Shown in pieces: positions 53,676 through 63,397 of a stretch of DNA of 64,000 nucleotides. This stretch comes from Burkholderia sp. HI2500 (GTDB lineage Bacteria > Pseudomonadota > Gammaproteobacteria > Burkholderiales > Burkholderiaceae). Location: positions 62,001 through 126,000 of the forward strand of contig NZ_NKFL01000006.1 of NCBI RefSeq assembly GCF_002223055.1, given 5' to 3'. Below the pieces are notes generated by a model that saw nothing but the letters and a program-made list of their open reading frames with translations, was not told the origin of the DNA and searched no databases. A program made the position numbers and the translations under genes. Numbering within the stretch: the first letter of the stretch is position 1; every line of letters begins with the position of its first letter.

Positions 53676-56600
53676 GGCGTGTCGTCCTGCTGCGCGGCGG
53701 CCTTCGGCGGCAGCGGCGAGAAATACCCGATCAACAGCAGCAGCACGCCGATGCCGATGAACGACACGATGCGCTCGATGCCGGTCACGTGCGACAGGTC
53801 GAACAGGAACAGCTTGACGACCGTGAGCGCGAGCAGCGCGGCGCCGACGAACCACAGCGGACGCAGCCCGCGGCGCGTGGCCCAGATCGTGATCGCGAGC
53901 GCGCAGAGCGTCCAGTACACGGATACCGATGCCTGCACGAGCGTCGATTCCGCCATCGCGCCGAGTTCGTACGGCACGCCGGCCCAGTGATGCAACGTGC
54001 GCAACAGGATCGCGTTCAGCCACAGGAACGCGGTCGCGCCGGCCGCGCTCAGCAGCTCGACGCGATACTTGCCGAACGACCAGCCGAGCTTGCGTGCGCG
54101 CACGAACCACGACGCAGCGAGTGCGTAGACCACCGCGAGCACGAGGTCGAGCGGGTTGAAGAGCGGCACGCGCGCCCAGTTTCCGCCGTCCTGCGTGAAG
54201 TTTGCGTAGAAGGTCCACCCCCACATCACGACGATCAGCGGCAGCGACGCGAGCGCGCACACGCGGGCGATGCCGTCGCGACGCGTCAGCCACATCCCGG
54301 CGAACGCAAACAGGCTCCAGCCGACCATGAACACCTGCTGGATGCCGAACGACGACAGCACGGTGTCGATGTCGTAGGCCAGGTGGAAGCGCTGATGCAG
54401 CGTGCGCAGCATCAGTGCGTTGAACCACAGGAACACGGTGGCGATGGCCACGTAGTCGACGACGCGCGGATGCCACGCGATGCCGAGCGTCTTCAGCCGG
54501 CGCAGCCACACGGCGAATGCAATGAACACCAGGCACTGCGCGATGTCGAGCGGGTTGAGCAGCGGCAGCCAGAAGAGCGGCGCCGCGTTGCCGTCGCTGA
54601 TCACGCTGGCAATGCTCCACAGCCACAGCAAGGCCGCGAGCGGCGCCGCACCCCACACCTGGTACGCGCGCGGAAACGCCGCGACGGGCCAGCGCAGCCG
54701 CGAGCCGGGGCCCGACACCAGCAGGAGCAGCGCACCGAAACCGTAGGCCCACGTGCTCCAGCTCCACGCGCCTTCGGGCACGTACGCACGCAGGCGCCAG
54801 AAGCCTTCGAGCGACAGCAGCCCGCACGCGGTCCAGAACATCAGCGTATGCAGCGGCGCGATGATGGCTGCGGAGAGAGATGGCGCGACGGCGCGCGCCG
54901 AGCCTGGCGCGGAATCGGCGCCTGCCGTGCCGCGCGACTGGCGCCACAGCAGCGCAAGGCCTGCGCCGACGGCGACGGGCCACGCGAACGCGCCCATCCC
55001 CGACAGCGGCGCTTCGTGCGCATCGAACACACGCAGCGCGAGCAGCGCCAGCACCGGCGTCAGCGCGAGCGCGGGCCATTCGGCGAGCGGCCACGCCAGC
55101 CGGCGGCGGGCGACGTGCGCGAGCCACGCGGTGCCGGCCGCGAACAGCGCGGTCGAATCGACGACGAAGCGGTCGGCATGCAGGTCGACGTGACGGCTCG
55201 CGTAGACGAGGATCTCGTGCAGGCCGCCGCTCACCCACCACAGCAGCCCCCATGCGGCGGCCGCGGCGCCGATCTCGGGCATCCACGCATGCCACGCGCG
55301 GGCTTCGCCGCGCCCGTGCAGCCACCAGCCGGTGAACAGGCCGGCGAGCGCGATCAGCAGCATCGCGATATACGGGCTGTTGAGCACCGGCAACGCGGTG
55401 GCGTCGGCCGGCCCGAGCAGGCTCGTGAAGAACGCGCCGGCCGCGGCAACCTGCATCAGCAGCCCGAAGCCGAACCGCAGCATGCGCTTCTCGCGCACGC
55501 CGAGCCAGACGACGGCCGCGCCTTCGATCGCCCACGCGGCGCTGGTCGTCGGACCGGAGAACGCGAGCGGCACGGCCAGCGTCGCGAAGATCACCGCGAG
55601 CGCGAGCGTGGATTCGAACAGCAGCGCGAGGCGGTCGCGGCGCCGCGCGAGCCACGCGGTGACCACGACGTAGAACGCCGACAGCGCGACGGCGCTCCAC
55701 GCGAGCCCGAACGGCATGTCCTTCACGAGCGACGCCTGCAGCGCGGTCGCGACGATCGGCGTGCCGAACACGAGCGTGCCGTCCACGTAGTGCCGCAGCG
55801 CGAGTTCGCGCTTCACCGCATACAGCAGCGCGATGCCGACGTACATCAGGAAGAACAGGATGAGGAACGGCTCGGTGCTCGCGAACAGCGCGGGGCGGTA
55901 GGCCGTCACGCCCCACGCGGAGCCGATCGTGAACGTGAAGACGAAGCCGAGCAGGTTCAGCGGACGCCAGGCCTTGAACCACGCGATCGCGAAGATGCCC
56001 GCGTTCAGCAGCGCGTAGTAGCTGAACAGCGCGACATGGTTGCCCTGGCCGGTCGACAGCAGCACCGGCGCGAGAAAGCCGCCCGCGGTGCCCATGAACG
56101 CGAGCGGCAGCGCGTTCTGCCGCACCGCGAGGAACGCGCTCAGCGCGCACACGGCCACCATCAGCGGGAACGCTGCGCCGACGGGCAGCAGCGCGTAAAG
56201 CTTGGTCGCGGCGAAGATCGTCAGGTACAGGATGCCGACGCCGCCGCCCTGCAGCACGAGCCCGTACGCCGAACGGCGCGCGCGTACGCGCCAGCCGATC
56301 GCGAGCAGCGCGGCCGCGGCGAGCGCGGTGCCGGCGAGGCGGAATTCGATCGGCAGCATGTGGTTGTCGGCCGCGTACTTGAGCAGGAACGCGACGCCGA
56401 AGAACAGCACGATGATCCCGACGCGCACGACCGTGTTGCCGCCGAGCAGCCAGTCGCGTGCGGCGCGGAATGCGCGCTCGACGAGGTCGGGCTCGCGCGG
56501 TTTGGGCGGCGCGGGAGGCGCCGACGGTGCGGGCGCCGGGGCGGCACGCGTTTCGCTCGCGCGGATCGCGGCGGCCGGTGTCGGTGCCGGCGTGGCGGCG

Positions 56601-57073
56601 CGAACGAGGGTGGGAGCGGGGGCCGATGCGGACGCCGGTGCATCCGCGCGTGCGGCGGCCGGCTGGGCAGGCGGGCGCGGCGGCAGGGCGGCCGAAGGCG
56701 GGACGGGTGCGGATGGGGTGGCGGAGGCGGTGCCGGAGGGCGTGTGCACCGTCGCGCCGCTCGCGGCCGAGCCGGCTTTCGCACCGGCCAGCTGGCCGCG
56801 CAGCGATGCGACTTCGCGCGTCAGCGTCTCGACGGTCGCCTCGAGGCGCGCGACGCGCTCGGCCAGGGGAACCAGCGGCTGGGCGGGCGGTGCCTGCATC
56901 GCGAACGCATCGGGGGCCGTGCCTTTGTTCTTGCGCTTGCGCTGTTGCAGCGTGTTGTCGAGGCAGAACCCGATCGCGGCGCCGAGCACTGCGCCGGTAA
57001 TGGCGGAGAAATCCCCGATCAATGCGGCAATCCCGCCCACGATGAAGCCGATTGCGGTAAAAGCCCAGTTCAT
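53672..57073 (-). CDS. DUF2339 large polytopic membrane protein
   Basis: 1133 residues. It begins with a short hydrophobic glycine-rich segment (GAVLGAAIGFCLDN), then a coiled region and a Pro/Ala-rich stretch. From about 240 onward it has more than 20 predicted TM helices (e.g. VRVGIIVLFFGVAFLLKYAA). Family members are 800-1100 residues and always occur with a DUF3999 gene. The start is ATG with AAGGCGAG upstream. The protein is thought to act in the envelope, but the biochemical role is not known. Confidence 0.9.
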   Translation of the reverse strand: MNWAFTAIGFIVGGIAALIGDFSAITGAVLGAAIGFCLDNTLQQRKRKNKGTAPDAFAMQAPPAQPLVPLAERVARLEATVETLTREVASLRGQLAGAKAGSAASGATVHTPSGTASATPSAPVPPSAALPPRPPAQPAAARADAPASASAPAPTLVRAATPAPTPAAAIRASETRAAPAPAPSAPPAPPKPREPDLVERAFRAARDWLLGGNTVVRVGIIVLFFGVAFLLKYAADNHMLPIEFRLAGTALAAAALLAIGWRVRARRSAYGLVLQGGGVGILYLTIFAATKLYALLPVGAAFPLMVAVCALSAFLAVRQNALPLAFMGTAGGFLAPVLLSTGQGNHVALFSYYALLNAGIFAIAWFKAWRPLNLLGFVFTFTIGSAWGVTAYRPALFASTEPFLILFFLMYVGIALLYAVKRELALRHYVDGTLVFGTPIVATALQASLVKDMPFGLAWSAVALSAFYVVVTAWLARRRDRLALLFESTLALAVIFATLAVPLAFSGPTTSAAWAIEGAAVVWLGVREKRMLRFGFGLLMQVAAAGAFFTSLLGPADATALPVLNSPYIAMLLIALAGLFTGWWLHGRGEARAWHAWMPEIGAAAAAWGLLWWVSGGLHEILVYASRHVDLHADRFVVDSTALFAAGTAWLAHVARRRLAWPLAEWPALALTPVLALLALRVFDAHEAPLSGMGAFAWPVAVGAGLALLWRQSRGTAGADSAPGSARAVAPSLSAAIIAPLHTLMFWTACGLLSLEGFWRLRAYVPEGAWSWSTWAYGFGALLLLVSGPGSRLRWPVAAFPRAYQVWGAAPLAALLWLWSIASVISDGNAAPLFWLPLLNPLDIAQCLVFIAFAVWLRRLKTLGIAWHPRVVDYVAIATVFLWFNALMLRTLHQRFHLAYDIDTVLSSFGIQQVFMVGWSLFAFAGMWLTRRDGIARVCALASLPLIVVMWGWTFYANFTQDGGNWARVPLFNPLDLVLAVVYALAASWFVRARKLGWSFGKYRVELLSAAGATAFLWLNAILLRTLHHWAGVPYELGAMAESTLVQASVSVYWTLCALAITIWATRRGLRPLWFVGAALLALTVVKLFLFDLSHVTGIERIVSFIGIGVLLLLIGYFSPLPPKAAAQQDDTP

Positions 57074-57677
57074 CTCGCCTTGCTCCCTCTCTCGTATCGT
57101 TATCGGCCTGCGATCGGATGTTTGCCGGTCGAGGCGGTATCGGCATGGCCGGCAGGCGAACCGGCATGCGCTGCTGACCACGGCGGCCGCGTGATGGCCT
57201 GTGTCGCGGTCAGCCTGTTGGCGGGGAATGTATCACAGCGGCTGTCGGGGATTTTCCGGGTTGGCGCGGTATCGCGGCGTGCACCGTCCGGTGTCGCCGC
57301 GCGGCTTTTTGCACGGTCATGCTTTTTATCGGTGGAGACGATGCGCTTTCGTCTGAGCAGATCGACGCGTGATCGGACGTGAAATTGTCGTAAAGCGACG
57401 CGTGCCCGATGCGAATTGGCGCAACGCGCGACGCGATCCGCGCCGCGTTGCTGCGCACAAGTCCGACGCGCGACGCCCGCCGTTGCTGGCCGTGCGCGTA
57501 TTGCGCCGCCGCAATCGGGGGCCGCCGCGTGCCGCGGCCCGCCCGGCGGGGCTGGCAGCCGTGTCGTATTTGCGCAAGCGTTTGTCGTAATTCGTCGGCA
57601 GGTCGGGGTTTTTTCTGGCAACTATGTAGGCACGCTAAGACAAGCGCGAGTCCCCGCTACACGAGGAGAAGGTTTCG
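57074..57677. other. Divergent intergenic region (DUF2339 / choline ABC transporter)
   Basis: About 600 bp, no supported gene. It contains a repeated TTGTCGTAA element at 57385-57393 and 57582-57590, with a third near-match (GTGTCGTAT) at about 57561-57569. The spacing suggests regulator sites, possibly for the GbdR-like activator; this is inference. Confidence 0.45.
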
Positions 57678-58847
57678 ATGGATGCCCCCAAGGTCGTGGT
57701 CGAAGGTCTGTGCAAGGTGTTTGGAAGCAACCCGCAGCAGGCGCTCGACATGCTCGCCGCCGGCGCGACGAAGGACGATGTGCTCAAGCGCACCGGCCAG
57801 GTCGTCGGCGTGCACAACGTCTCCTTCGATGTGCAGGAAGGCGAAATTTTCGTGCTGATGGGCCTGTCCGGCTCCGGCAAGTCCACGCTGATCCGCCTCG
57901 TGAACCGGCTGGTCGATCCCAGCGCCGGCAAGGTGATGATCGACGGGCTCGACGTCGCGTCGGCGCGTCGCTCGGCGCTGACCGCGCTGCGTCGCAAGGA
58001 CATGAGCATGGTGTTCCAGTCGTTCGCGCTGATGCCGCACCGCACCGTGGTGTCGAATGCCGCGTTCGGACTCGAAGTCGGGGGCATGGGCAAGAAGGAG
58101 CGCGAGCGCCGCGCGATGGAAGTGCTCGAGCAGGTCGGCCTCGCCCCGTTCTCGCACAAGCTGCCGTCCGAGCTGTCGGGCGGCATGCAGCAGCGCGTCG
58201 GCCTTGCTCGCGCGCTGGCCGTGAACCCGTCGCTGATGATCATGGACGAGGCGTTCTCCGCGCTCGATCCGCTCAAGCGCCGGGAAATGCAGGATGTGCT
58301 GCTGCAGCTGCAGAAGGAACAACGCCGCACGATCATGTTCGTGTCGCACGATCTGGAAGAAGCGCTGCGCATCGGCAACCGCATCGCGATCATGGAAGGT
58401 GGCCGGCTCGTGCAGGTCGGCACGCCGCAGGACATCATCGCGAACCCGGCCGACGATTACGTGCGCGCGTTCTTCGACGGCATCGACACCAGCCGCTACC
58501 TGACGGCCGGCGACCTGATGCAGACGGGCGCCGTGCCGATCGTGTCGAAGTGCGATGCCGCGAACGTCGCGGCGACGCTGAACGGCAGTGCCGACTATGC
58601 GTTCGTGCTCGATGCGCAACGCAAGATCCGCGGCTTCGTCACGCGCGACGCGATCGGCCAGGCGACGCCGTCCGTGAGCCCGATCGAATCCATCCGGCGC
58701 GACGCGTCGCTCGAACATGTCGTCGCGCGTGTGGTCGCGAGCCCGAATGCACTGCCGGTCGTCGACGACGACGGCTGCTACTGCGGCTCGGTCGATCGTG
58801 CGCTCATCCTGAAGGCCATCACGCGTTCGCGAGGTTCCCATGTCTGA
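57678..58847 (+). CDS. choV: Choline/glycine betaine ABC transporter ATPase
   Basis: 389 residues. Walker A is GLSGSGKST, the signature LSGGMQQRVGLARAL, Walker B LMIMDEAFSALD, and the H-loop VSHDLEEAL. The N-terminal extension (VFGSNPQQALDMLAAGATKD) and the C-terminal pair of CBS-like segments mark the ProV/ChoV type, where the CBS part senses osmotic or substrate state. It overlaps choW by 8 bp. The choX-like binding protein in the same cluster points to choline. Confidence 0.93.
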   Translation: MDAPKVVVEGLCKVFGSNPQQALDMLAAGATKDDVLKRTGQVVGVHNVSFDVQEGEIFVLMGLSGSGKSTLIRLVNRLVDPSAGKVMIDGLDVASARRSALTALRRKDMSMVFQSFALMPHRTVVSNAAFGLEVGGMGKKERERRAMEVLEQVGLAPFSHKLPSELSGGMQQRVGLARALAVNPSLMIMDEAFSALDPLKRREMQDVLLQLQKEQRRTIMFVSHDLEEALRIGNRIAIMEGGRLVQVGTPQDIIANPADDYVRAFFDGIDTSRYLTAGDLMQTGAVPIVSKCDAANVAATLNGSADYAFVLDAQRKIRGFVTRDAIGQATPSVSPIESIRRDASLEHVVARVVASPNALPVVDDDGCYCGSVDRALILKAITRSRGSHV

Positions 58848-59736
58848 AATGATTCCGCTCGGTACCTGGGTCGACCAGTCCGTTCACTACCTGCTCGACC
58901 ACGACGCCAAGACGTTCGACACGATCGGCCAGGCGATCGAAGGGCTCGCGGCATTCGTCGAGCACGGCCTGCAGGCGATCCCGATGTGGCTGATGATGGC
59001 GATCTTCATCGGCGTCGGGCTGTGGCGGGTGGGCTGGCGCTTCGCGCTGTTCACGACGCTGTCGCTGCTGCTGATCTTCGCGACGGGCTTCTGGGACCAG
59101 ACGGTCATCACGCTCGGCCTCACGCTGTCGTCGACGATCATCAGCCTCGTGCTCGGCATCCCGCTCGGCATCTGGGCCGCGAAGAGCAAGTGGGTCGCCG
59201 CGATCGTGCGCCCGATCCTCGACCTGATGCAGACGATGCCCGCGTTCGTCTACCTGATTCCGGCCGCGATGCTGTTCGGTCTCGGCCGCGTGCCGGGGAT
59301 CCTGTCGACGGTGATCTTCGCGATGCCGCCCGCGGTGCGCCTGACGAGCCTCGGGATCCGCCACGTGAACCGCGAGATCGTCGAAGCCGGCCAGGCCTTC
59401 GGCTGCACGCCGTGGCAGCTGCTGTACAAGGTGCAGTTCCCGAATGCGCTGCCGTCGATCATGCAGGGCGTGAACCAGACGATCATGATGGCGCTGTCGA
59501 TGGTGATCATCGCGTCGATGGTGGGTGCGGGCGGCCTGGGCAACGACGTGCTCGCCAGTATCCAGCGCCTCGACATCGGCCTCGGTTTCGAAAGCGGTCT
59601 GTCGGTCGTGCTGCTCGCGATCATTCTCGATCGCATCACCGAAAGCTTCGGCCGTGCGCCGGGCACCGTGAAGGCGCCGCTGTTCTCGGGCCTCAAGCAG
59701 CTGTTTCGCGTGAAGGCCGCGCCCGCGCAGGCCTGA
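58840..59736 (+). CDS. choW: Choline/glycine betaine ABC transporter permease
   Basis: 298 residues with 6-7 TM segments and the permease EAA-like loop (EIVEAGQAFGCTPWQLLYKV). The motif QTMPAFVYLIPAAMLFGLGRVPG is characteristic of ProW/ChoW. The ATG overlaps choV. It forms the membrane channel for ChoX-bound substrate. Confidence 0.93.
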   Translation: MSEMIPLGTWVDQSVHYLLDHDAKTFDTIGQAIEGLAAFVEHGLQAIPMWLMMAIFIGVGLWRVGWRFALFTTLSLLLIFATGFWDQTVITLGLTLSSTIISLVLGIPLGIWAAKSKWVAAIVRPILDLMQTMPAFVYLIPAAMLFGLGRVPGILSTVIFAMPPAVRLTSLGIRHVNREIVEAGQAFGCTPWQLLYKVQFPNALPSIMQGVNQTIMMALSMVIIASMVGAGGLGNDVLASIQRLDIGLGFESGLSVVLLAIILDRITESFGRAPGTVKAPLFSGLKQLFRVKAAPAQA

Positions 59737-59841
59737 CCTCCGGCGGCCGGCATCCCCGGCCGCTCACCCTGAATGAATAACGGCTTCCGCGGTTTCCGCC
59801 GCGGGGCTGGCCCCCTGCAACCTCCTCGCCAGGAGACCGAT

Positions 59842-60840
59842 GTGACGTCCGCCGTCGCTGTCGCGCCCGCAGCCTGCGTTTCACCGGTTTCATCGCTCGC
59901 CCATTTCGGCTTCCTGACGCTGCCGAACTTTTCGATGATCGCGTTCTCGAGCGCCGTCGAAGTGCTTCGGATGGCGAACTACGTCGGGCGTGCCGATCAC
60001 TATCAGTGGTCGATCTATTCGCTCGACGGCAGTCCGGTTCACGCCAGCAACGGCATCGCGGTACGGCCCACGCAGGCGCTCGACTACACGAACCTGCCCG
60101 ACGTGATGATCGTGTGCGGCGGCATCCGCATCCGCGACGTGGTCGACGAAGGCGCGCGCGATACGCTCGCGGCGCTCGCCGAACGCGGTCTGCCGCTCGG
60201 CGGCATCTGCACGGGCGCGTATGCGCTGATGTCGAGCGGGCTGCTCGACGGCTATCGCTGCACGGTGCACTGGGAGAACCTGTCCGCGTTGCATGCCGAG
60301 TTTCCGCAAGTGGGTTTCGCCGATGAACTGTTCGTCGTCGACCGCGACCGGCTGACCTGCACCGGCGGCACCGCGCCGCTCGACCTGATGCTGAACCTCG
60401 TCGGGATGCGCTTCGGCCAGCAACTGGCCGCGCAGGTGTCCGAGCAGTTCATCCTGGAGCGCATCCGCAGCTCGACGGACACGCAGCCGATTCCGGTCGA
60501 TGCGCGCGTCGGCTTCTCGCGCGCGGAGCTGATCGAGGTCGTGCGGCTGATGGAGGCGAACATCGAGGAGCCGCTGTCGCTCGAGGAGCTCGCGCGGCTC
60601 GTGCGGCTGTCGCAGCGGCACCTGCAGCGCATGTTCAAGGTGTACCTGAACGTGTCGCCGACCCACTATTACCTGACGCTGCGCCTGAAGCGCGCACGCG
60701 ACCTGCTGCGCACGACCGACGCGTCGATCGCACGCGTGACGACGGTCTGCGGTTTTCATTCGCCCTGCCATTTCAGCAAGGCCTACCGTGCGCAGTTCGG
60801 CCACGCGCCGAGCTACGAGCGCCGGTTGCCGGGGCGCTGA
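59842..60840 (+). CDS. GlxA/GbdR-type AraC regulator
   Basis: 332 residues from a GTG with AGGAGA 5 nt upstream; an in-frame upstream ATG exists but lacks this. The N-terminal DJ-1/PfpI-like ligand domain reads FGFLTLPNFSMIAFSSAVEVLRMANY, GGICTGAYALMSSGLLDGY and LTCTGGTAPLDLMLNLVGM. The C-terminal AraC helices are LSLEELARLVRLSQRHLQRMF and VCGFHSPCHFSKAYRAQFGH. GbdR-like members activate betaine/choline catabolism and uptake. It lies between choW and choX, so it probably controls this cluster. Confidence 0.88.
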   Translation: MTSAVAVAPAACVSPVSSLAHFGFLTLPNFSMIAFSSAVEVLRMANYVGRADHYQWSIYSLDGSPVHASNGIAVRPTQALDYTNLPDVMIVCGGIRIRDVVDEGARDTLAALAERGLPLGGICTGAYALMSSGLLDGYRCTVHWENLSALHAEFPQVGFADELFVVDRDRLTCTGGTAPLDLMLNLVGMRFGQQLAAQVSEQFILERIRSSTDTQPIPVDARVGFSRAELIEVVRLMEANIEEPLSLEELARLVRLSQRHLQRMFKVYLNVSPTHYYLTLRLKRARDLLRTTDASIARVTTVCGFHSPCHFSKAYRAQFGHAPSYERRLPGR

Positions 60841-60938
60841 CTAATCCAATGGTCCGCGACGCCGCCGGGATCGCGGCGCGCGGCTTCAATAAACGATCCC
60901 GCATTCAAGCAAACGACATCACTTTGAGGAGAAGCAAG

Positions 60939-61886
60939 ATGAAGCGCCTATTGATCGCAGCGGTGTGCGGGATCGGGATAACCGCGCCGATGTCGGCCGT
61001 GTATGCGGCCGATCCGCCCGTGTGCAAGAACGTGCGCTTCGCGGACGTCGGCTGGTCCGACATCGCGGCGACCACGGGCCTCGCATCGACGATGCTGCAA
61101 GGGCTCGGCTACAGCCCGACGAAGACGATCGCGTCGGTGCCGATCACGTTCGCCGGCATCAAGAGCAAGCAGATCGACGTGTTCCTCGGCTACTGGTCGC
61201 CGACGATGGACCCGATCATCCAGCCGTTCACGAAGGCCGGCCAGATCAAGGTGCTGTCGACGCCGAACCTGACCGGCGCGAAATACACGCTCGCGGTGCC
61301 CGACTACGTGTACCAGGGCGGCCTGAAGTCGTTCGCGGATATTCAGAAGTACGCGGACAAGCTGAACGGCAAGATCTACGGGATCGAACCGGGCAACGAC
61401 GGCAACCTGCTGATCAAGAAGATGATCGACGGCAACAAGTTCGGCCTCGGCAAGTTCAAGATGGTCGAGTCGAGCGAGGCCGGGATGCTGGTCGAGGTGA
61501 ATCGCGCGATCCGCGACAAGCAGTGGATCGTGTTCCTCGGCTGGGAACCGCATCCGATGAACGTGCAGATGAAGATCGACTACCTGAGCGGCGGCGACGA
61601 CGTGTTCGGCCCGAACTACGGCGAAGCGAAGGTGCTGACGGCGACGCCGCCCGACTACTCGCAGCGCTGCCCGAACGTCGCGAAGTTCGTGTCGAACCTG
61701 CAGTTCACGACGTCGATCGAGAACCACGTGATGATGCCGATCATGAACAAGGAAGACCCGAACAAGGCGGCGGCCGAGTGGCTGAAGGCGAACCCGCAGG
61801 CGCTCGACAAGTGGCTCGCCGGCGTGACGACGCTCGACGGCAAGCCGGGCCTGCCGGCGGTGAAGGCCTATCTCGGCGTGCATTGA
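60939..61886 (+). CDS. choX: Periplasmic choline-binding protein
   Basis: 315 residues. The signal is LLIAAVCGIGITAPMSAVYA. Conserved ChoX/ProX blocks are NVRFADVGWSDIAATTGLAS, VFLGYWSPTMDP, YGIEPGNDGNLLIKKMID, VESSEAGMLVEV and FLGWEPHPMN. Aromatic residues in these segments form the trimethylammonium box. The sequence is closer to ChoX (choline) than to ProX of E. coli. A long terminator follows. Confidence 0.92.
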   Translation: MKRLLIAAVCGIGITAPMSAVYAADPPVCKNVRFADVGWSDIAATTGLASTMLQGLGYSPTKTIASVPITFAGIKSKQIDVFLGYWSPTMDPIIQPFTKAGQIKVLSTPNLTGAKYTLAVPDYVYQGGLKSFADIQKYADKLNGKIYGIEPGNDGNLLIKKMIDGNKFGLGKFKMVESSEAGMLVEVNRAIRDKQWIVFLGWEPHPMNVQMKIDYLSGGDDVFGPNYGEAKVLTATPPDYSQRCPNVAKFVSNLQFTTSIENHVMMPIMNKEDPNKAAAEWLKANPQALDKWLAGVTTLDGKPGLPAVKAYLGVH

Positions 61887-61938
61887 GCGTGACGCGTCGG
61901 GCTTCGCGGCTTCGGCTGGAAGCCTGACATGTTTCCGA

Positions 61939-61981
61939 GCCGGTGGAAGCAGGGTGCGCATCCTGCTTCCACCGGCTTTTT
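61939..61981 (+). terminator. Rho-independent terminator of the cho cluster
   Basis: gccggtggaagcagg and cctgcttccaccggc form a perfect 15-bp stem with an 8-nt loop, then TTTTT. It is the strongest terminator in the window. The remaining roughly 200 bp up to 62188 hold no supported gene. Confidence 0.92.
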
Positions 61982-62188
61982 GCTTCCGGCTTCAGGTTCG
62001 GCCCGTCAGTGGACGGGCGATGCGCTAGACTGCCCGATCCCGATCGAGGAGACGGCAATGATACGCAGTGCGCTTGAGGTGCCCGGATGGCGGCAGGTAG
62101 CCGGCACGCGGTCGAGGCCGAACGGCGCGTCGGCTTGTCGCGACGCAGGCTGCAGCCGGACGATGCCGCACTGCGGCCATTCACGCGC

Positions 62189-62815
62189 ATGAAGCGCATC
62201 GAGCAAGTGGTGCTGGCTGCCGATCTCGCGGGCACGGCGGTGTTCGCGGTCGAGGGTGCCAATGCGGCGATCGGCGCCGGGCTCGACCTGTTCGGTGTGA
62301 TGGTGCTGTCGCTCGTCGTCGCGCTCGGCGGCGGCGTGATCCGCGATCTGCTGATCGGCGCACGGCCGCCCAGCGCCGTGAGCGACTGGCGCTATCCGGC
62401 GCTTGCGTTCGCGTCAGGCCTGTTCGCGTTCGTGTTTCATGAGCGGGTCGCCGCGTTTTCTCCGTCGCTGCTCACGACGCTCGATGCGGCCGGCCTTGCG
62501 TTGTTCGCGGTCGCGGGCGCGGTGAAGGCGCTCGAATTCCGGGTTCACCCGTTCATTGCGACGCTGATGGGCGCCGTGACCGGTTGCGGCGGCGGTGTCG
62601 TGCGCGATGTGCTGCTTGCACGGATTCCGGTCGTCCTGGTCACGGACATTTATGCGAGCGCGGCGCTGCTCGGCGCGGTGGTCGTCGTGTCGTGCCGGCG
62701 GCTCGGCTGTTCGCCGATCGTCGCGGCCGTGCTGGGCGGCGCCGCATGCTTTGCGCTGCGGATGGCGGCGGTGCGCTTCGGCTGGCAATTGCCGAAAATT
62801 GCCGCCGGGGCGTGA
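62189..62815 (+). CDS. TRIC-type cation channel family protein (UPF0126)
   Basis: 208 residues, seven TM segments built from a repeated three-helix unit. Each repeat ends in the GGGxxRD motif: GGGVIRDLL and GGGVVRDVLL. Both copies are intact, as in bacterial TRIC channels (YadS/YicG type), which conduct K+ as trimers. The ATG was picked to match the family N-terminus (a longer frame adds a basic non-conserved lead). It lies 9 bp from the convergent PACE gene. Confidence 0.88.
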   Translation: MKRIEQVVLAADLAGTAVFAVEGANAAIGAGLDLFGVMVLSLVVALGGGVIRDLLIGARPPSAVSDWRYPALAFASGLFAFVFHERVAAFSPSLLTTLDAAGLALFAVAGAVKALEFRVHPFIATLMGAVTGCGGGVVRDVLLARIPVVLVTDIYASAALLGAVVVVSCRRLGCSPIVAAVLGGAACFALRMAAVRFGWQLPKIAAGA

Positions 62816-62824
62816 GCGTTCGAC

Positions 62825-63250
62825 TCATTGCCCCTTCGTCGCCGCCGGCACGTCGAACACCCGATCGAACGCCCACTGGAACACGAACGCGTAGCAGAAG
62901 AAGAACGCGAACAGCCCGATGTCGACGACGAACGCGTCGAGCCACGAGATGTCGAGCCACCCCGCCACGACCGGCACCAGGATGAAGATCAGCCCGCCTT
63001 CGAATCCGGTGGCATGCAGGATCCGCCGCCCGAGCGTGCGTGTCGGCTGGCGACGCGACGCTTCCCAGCGCTCGAACAGCGCGTTGAAGATCATGTTCCA
63101 CAGCATCGCGATCGCCGACATCGTTGCCGACAGCGCGCCCGAATAGACGAGATCCTGCTTGAAGATCGCCGCGATCACGGGCGAGATGCAGGAAATCGCG
63201 ATTGCTTCGTAGAGCACCGCCTGTGTGATCCTGCGCGGTAGGCCTTGCAC
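62825..63250 (-). CDS. PACE-family efflux protein (AceI-like)
   Basis: 141 residues, four TM helices as two repeated BTP units. The start is GTG with a GGAG ribosome-binding site. The essential acidic residue of AceI is present at the equivalent place, Glu15 in AVLYEAIAIS, and WNMIFNALFERW is the conserved PACE loop. PACE pumps expel chlorhexidine, acriflavine and short diamines. It is divergent from a LysR gene, the usual arrangement for AceI/AceR. Confidence 0.9.
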   Translation of the reverse strand: MQGLPRRITQAVLYEAIAISCISPVIAAIFKQDLVYSGALSATMSAIAMLWNMIFNALFERWEASRRQPTRTLGRRILHATGFEGGLIFILVPVVAGWLDISWLDAFVVDIGLFAFFFCYAFVFQWAFDRVFDVPAATKGQ

Positions 63251-63397
63251 GTTGTTGCTCCGGTGGGACGTCACTCGCCGCGGCACCGTACCGCGACGTC
63301 CCGCAAGGCTATCCGCGTTGCACGCCCGCTTCAATTCACCTAATCTCACCCGGATTCAATTGAATTCAACCCGGCCCGATCCGGCCCGCGAGGCCCC

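Noticed and set aside
53789..57382. 1197-codon plus-strand ORF
   Set aside because: Shadow of the DUF2339 gene; low-complexity Arg/Gln-rich translation.
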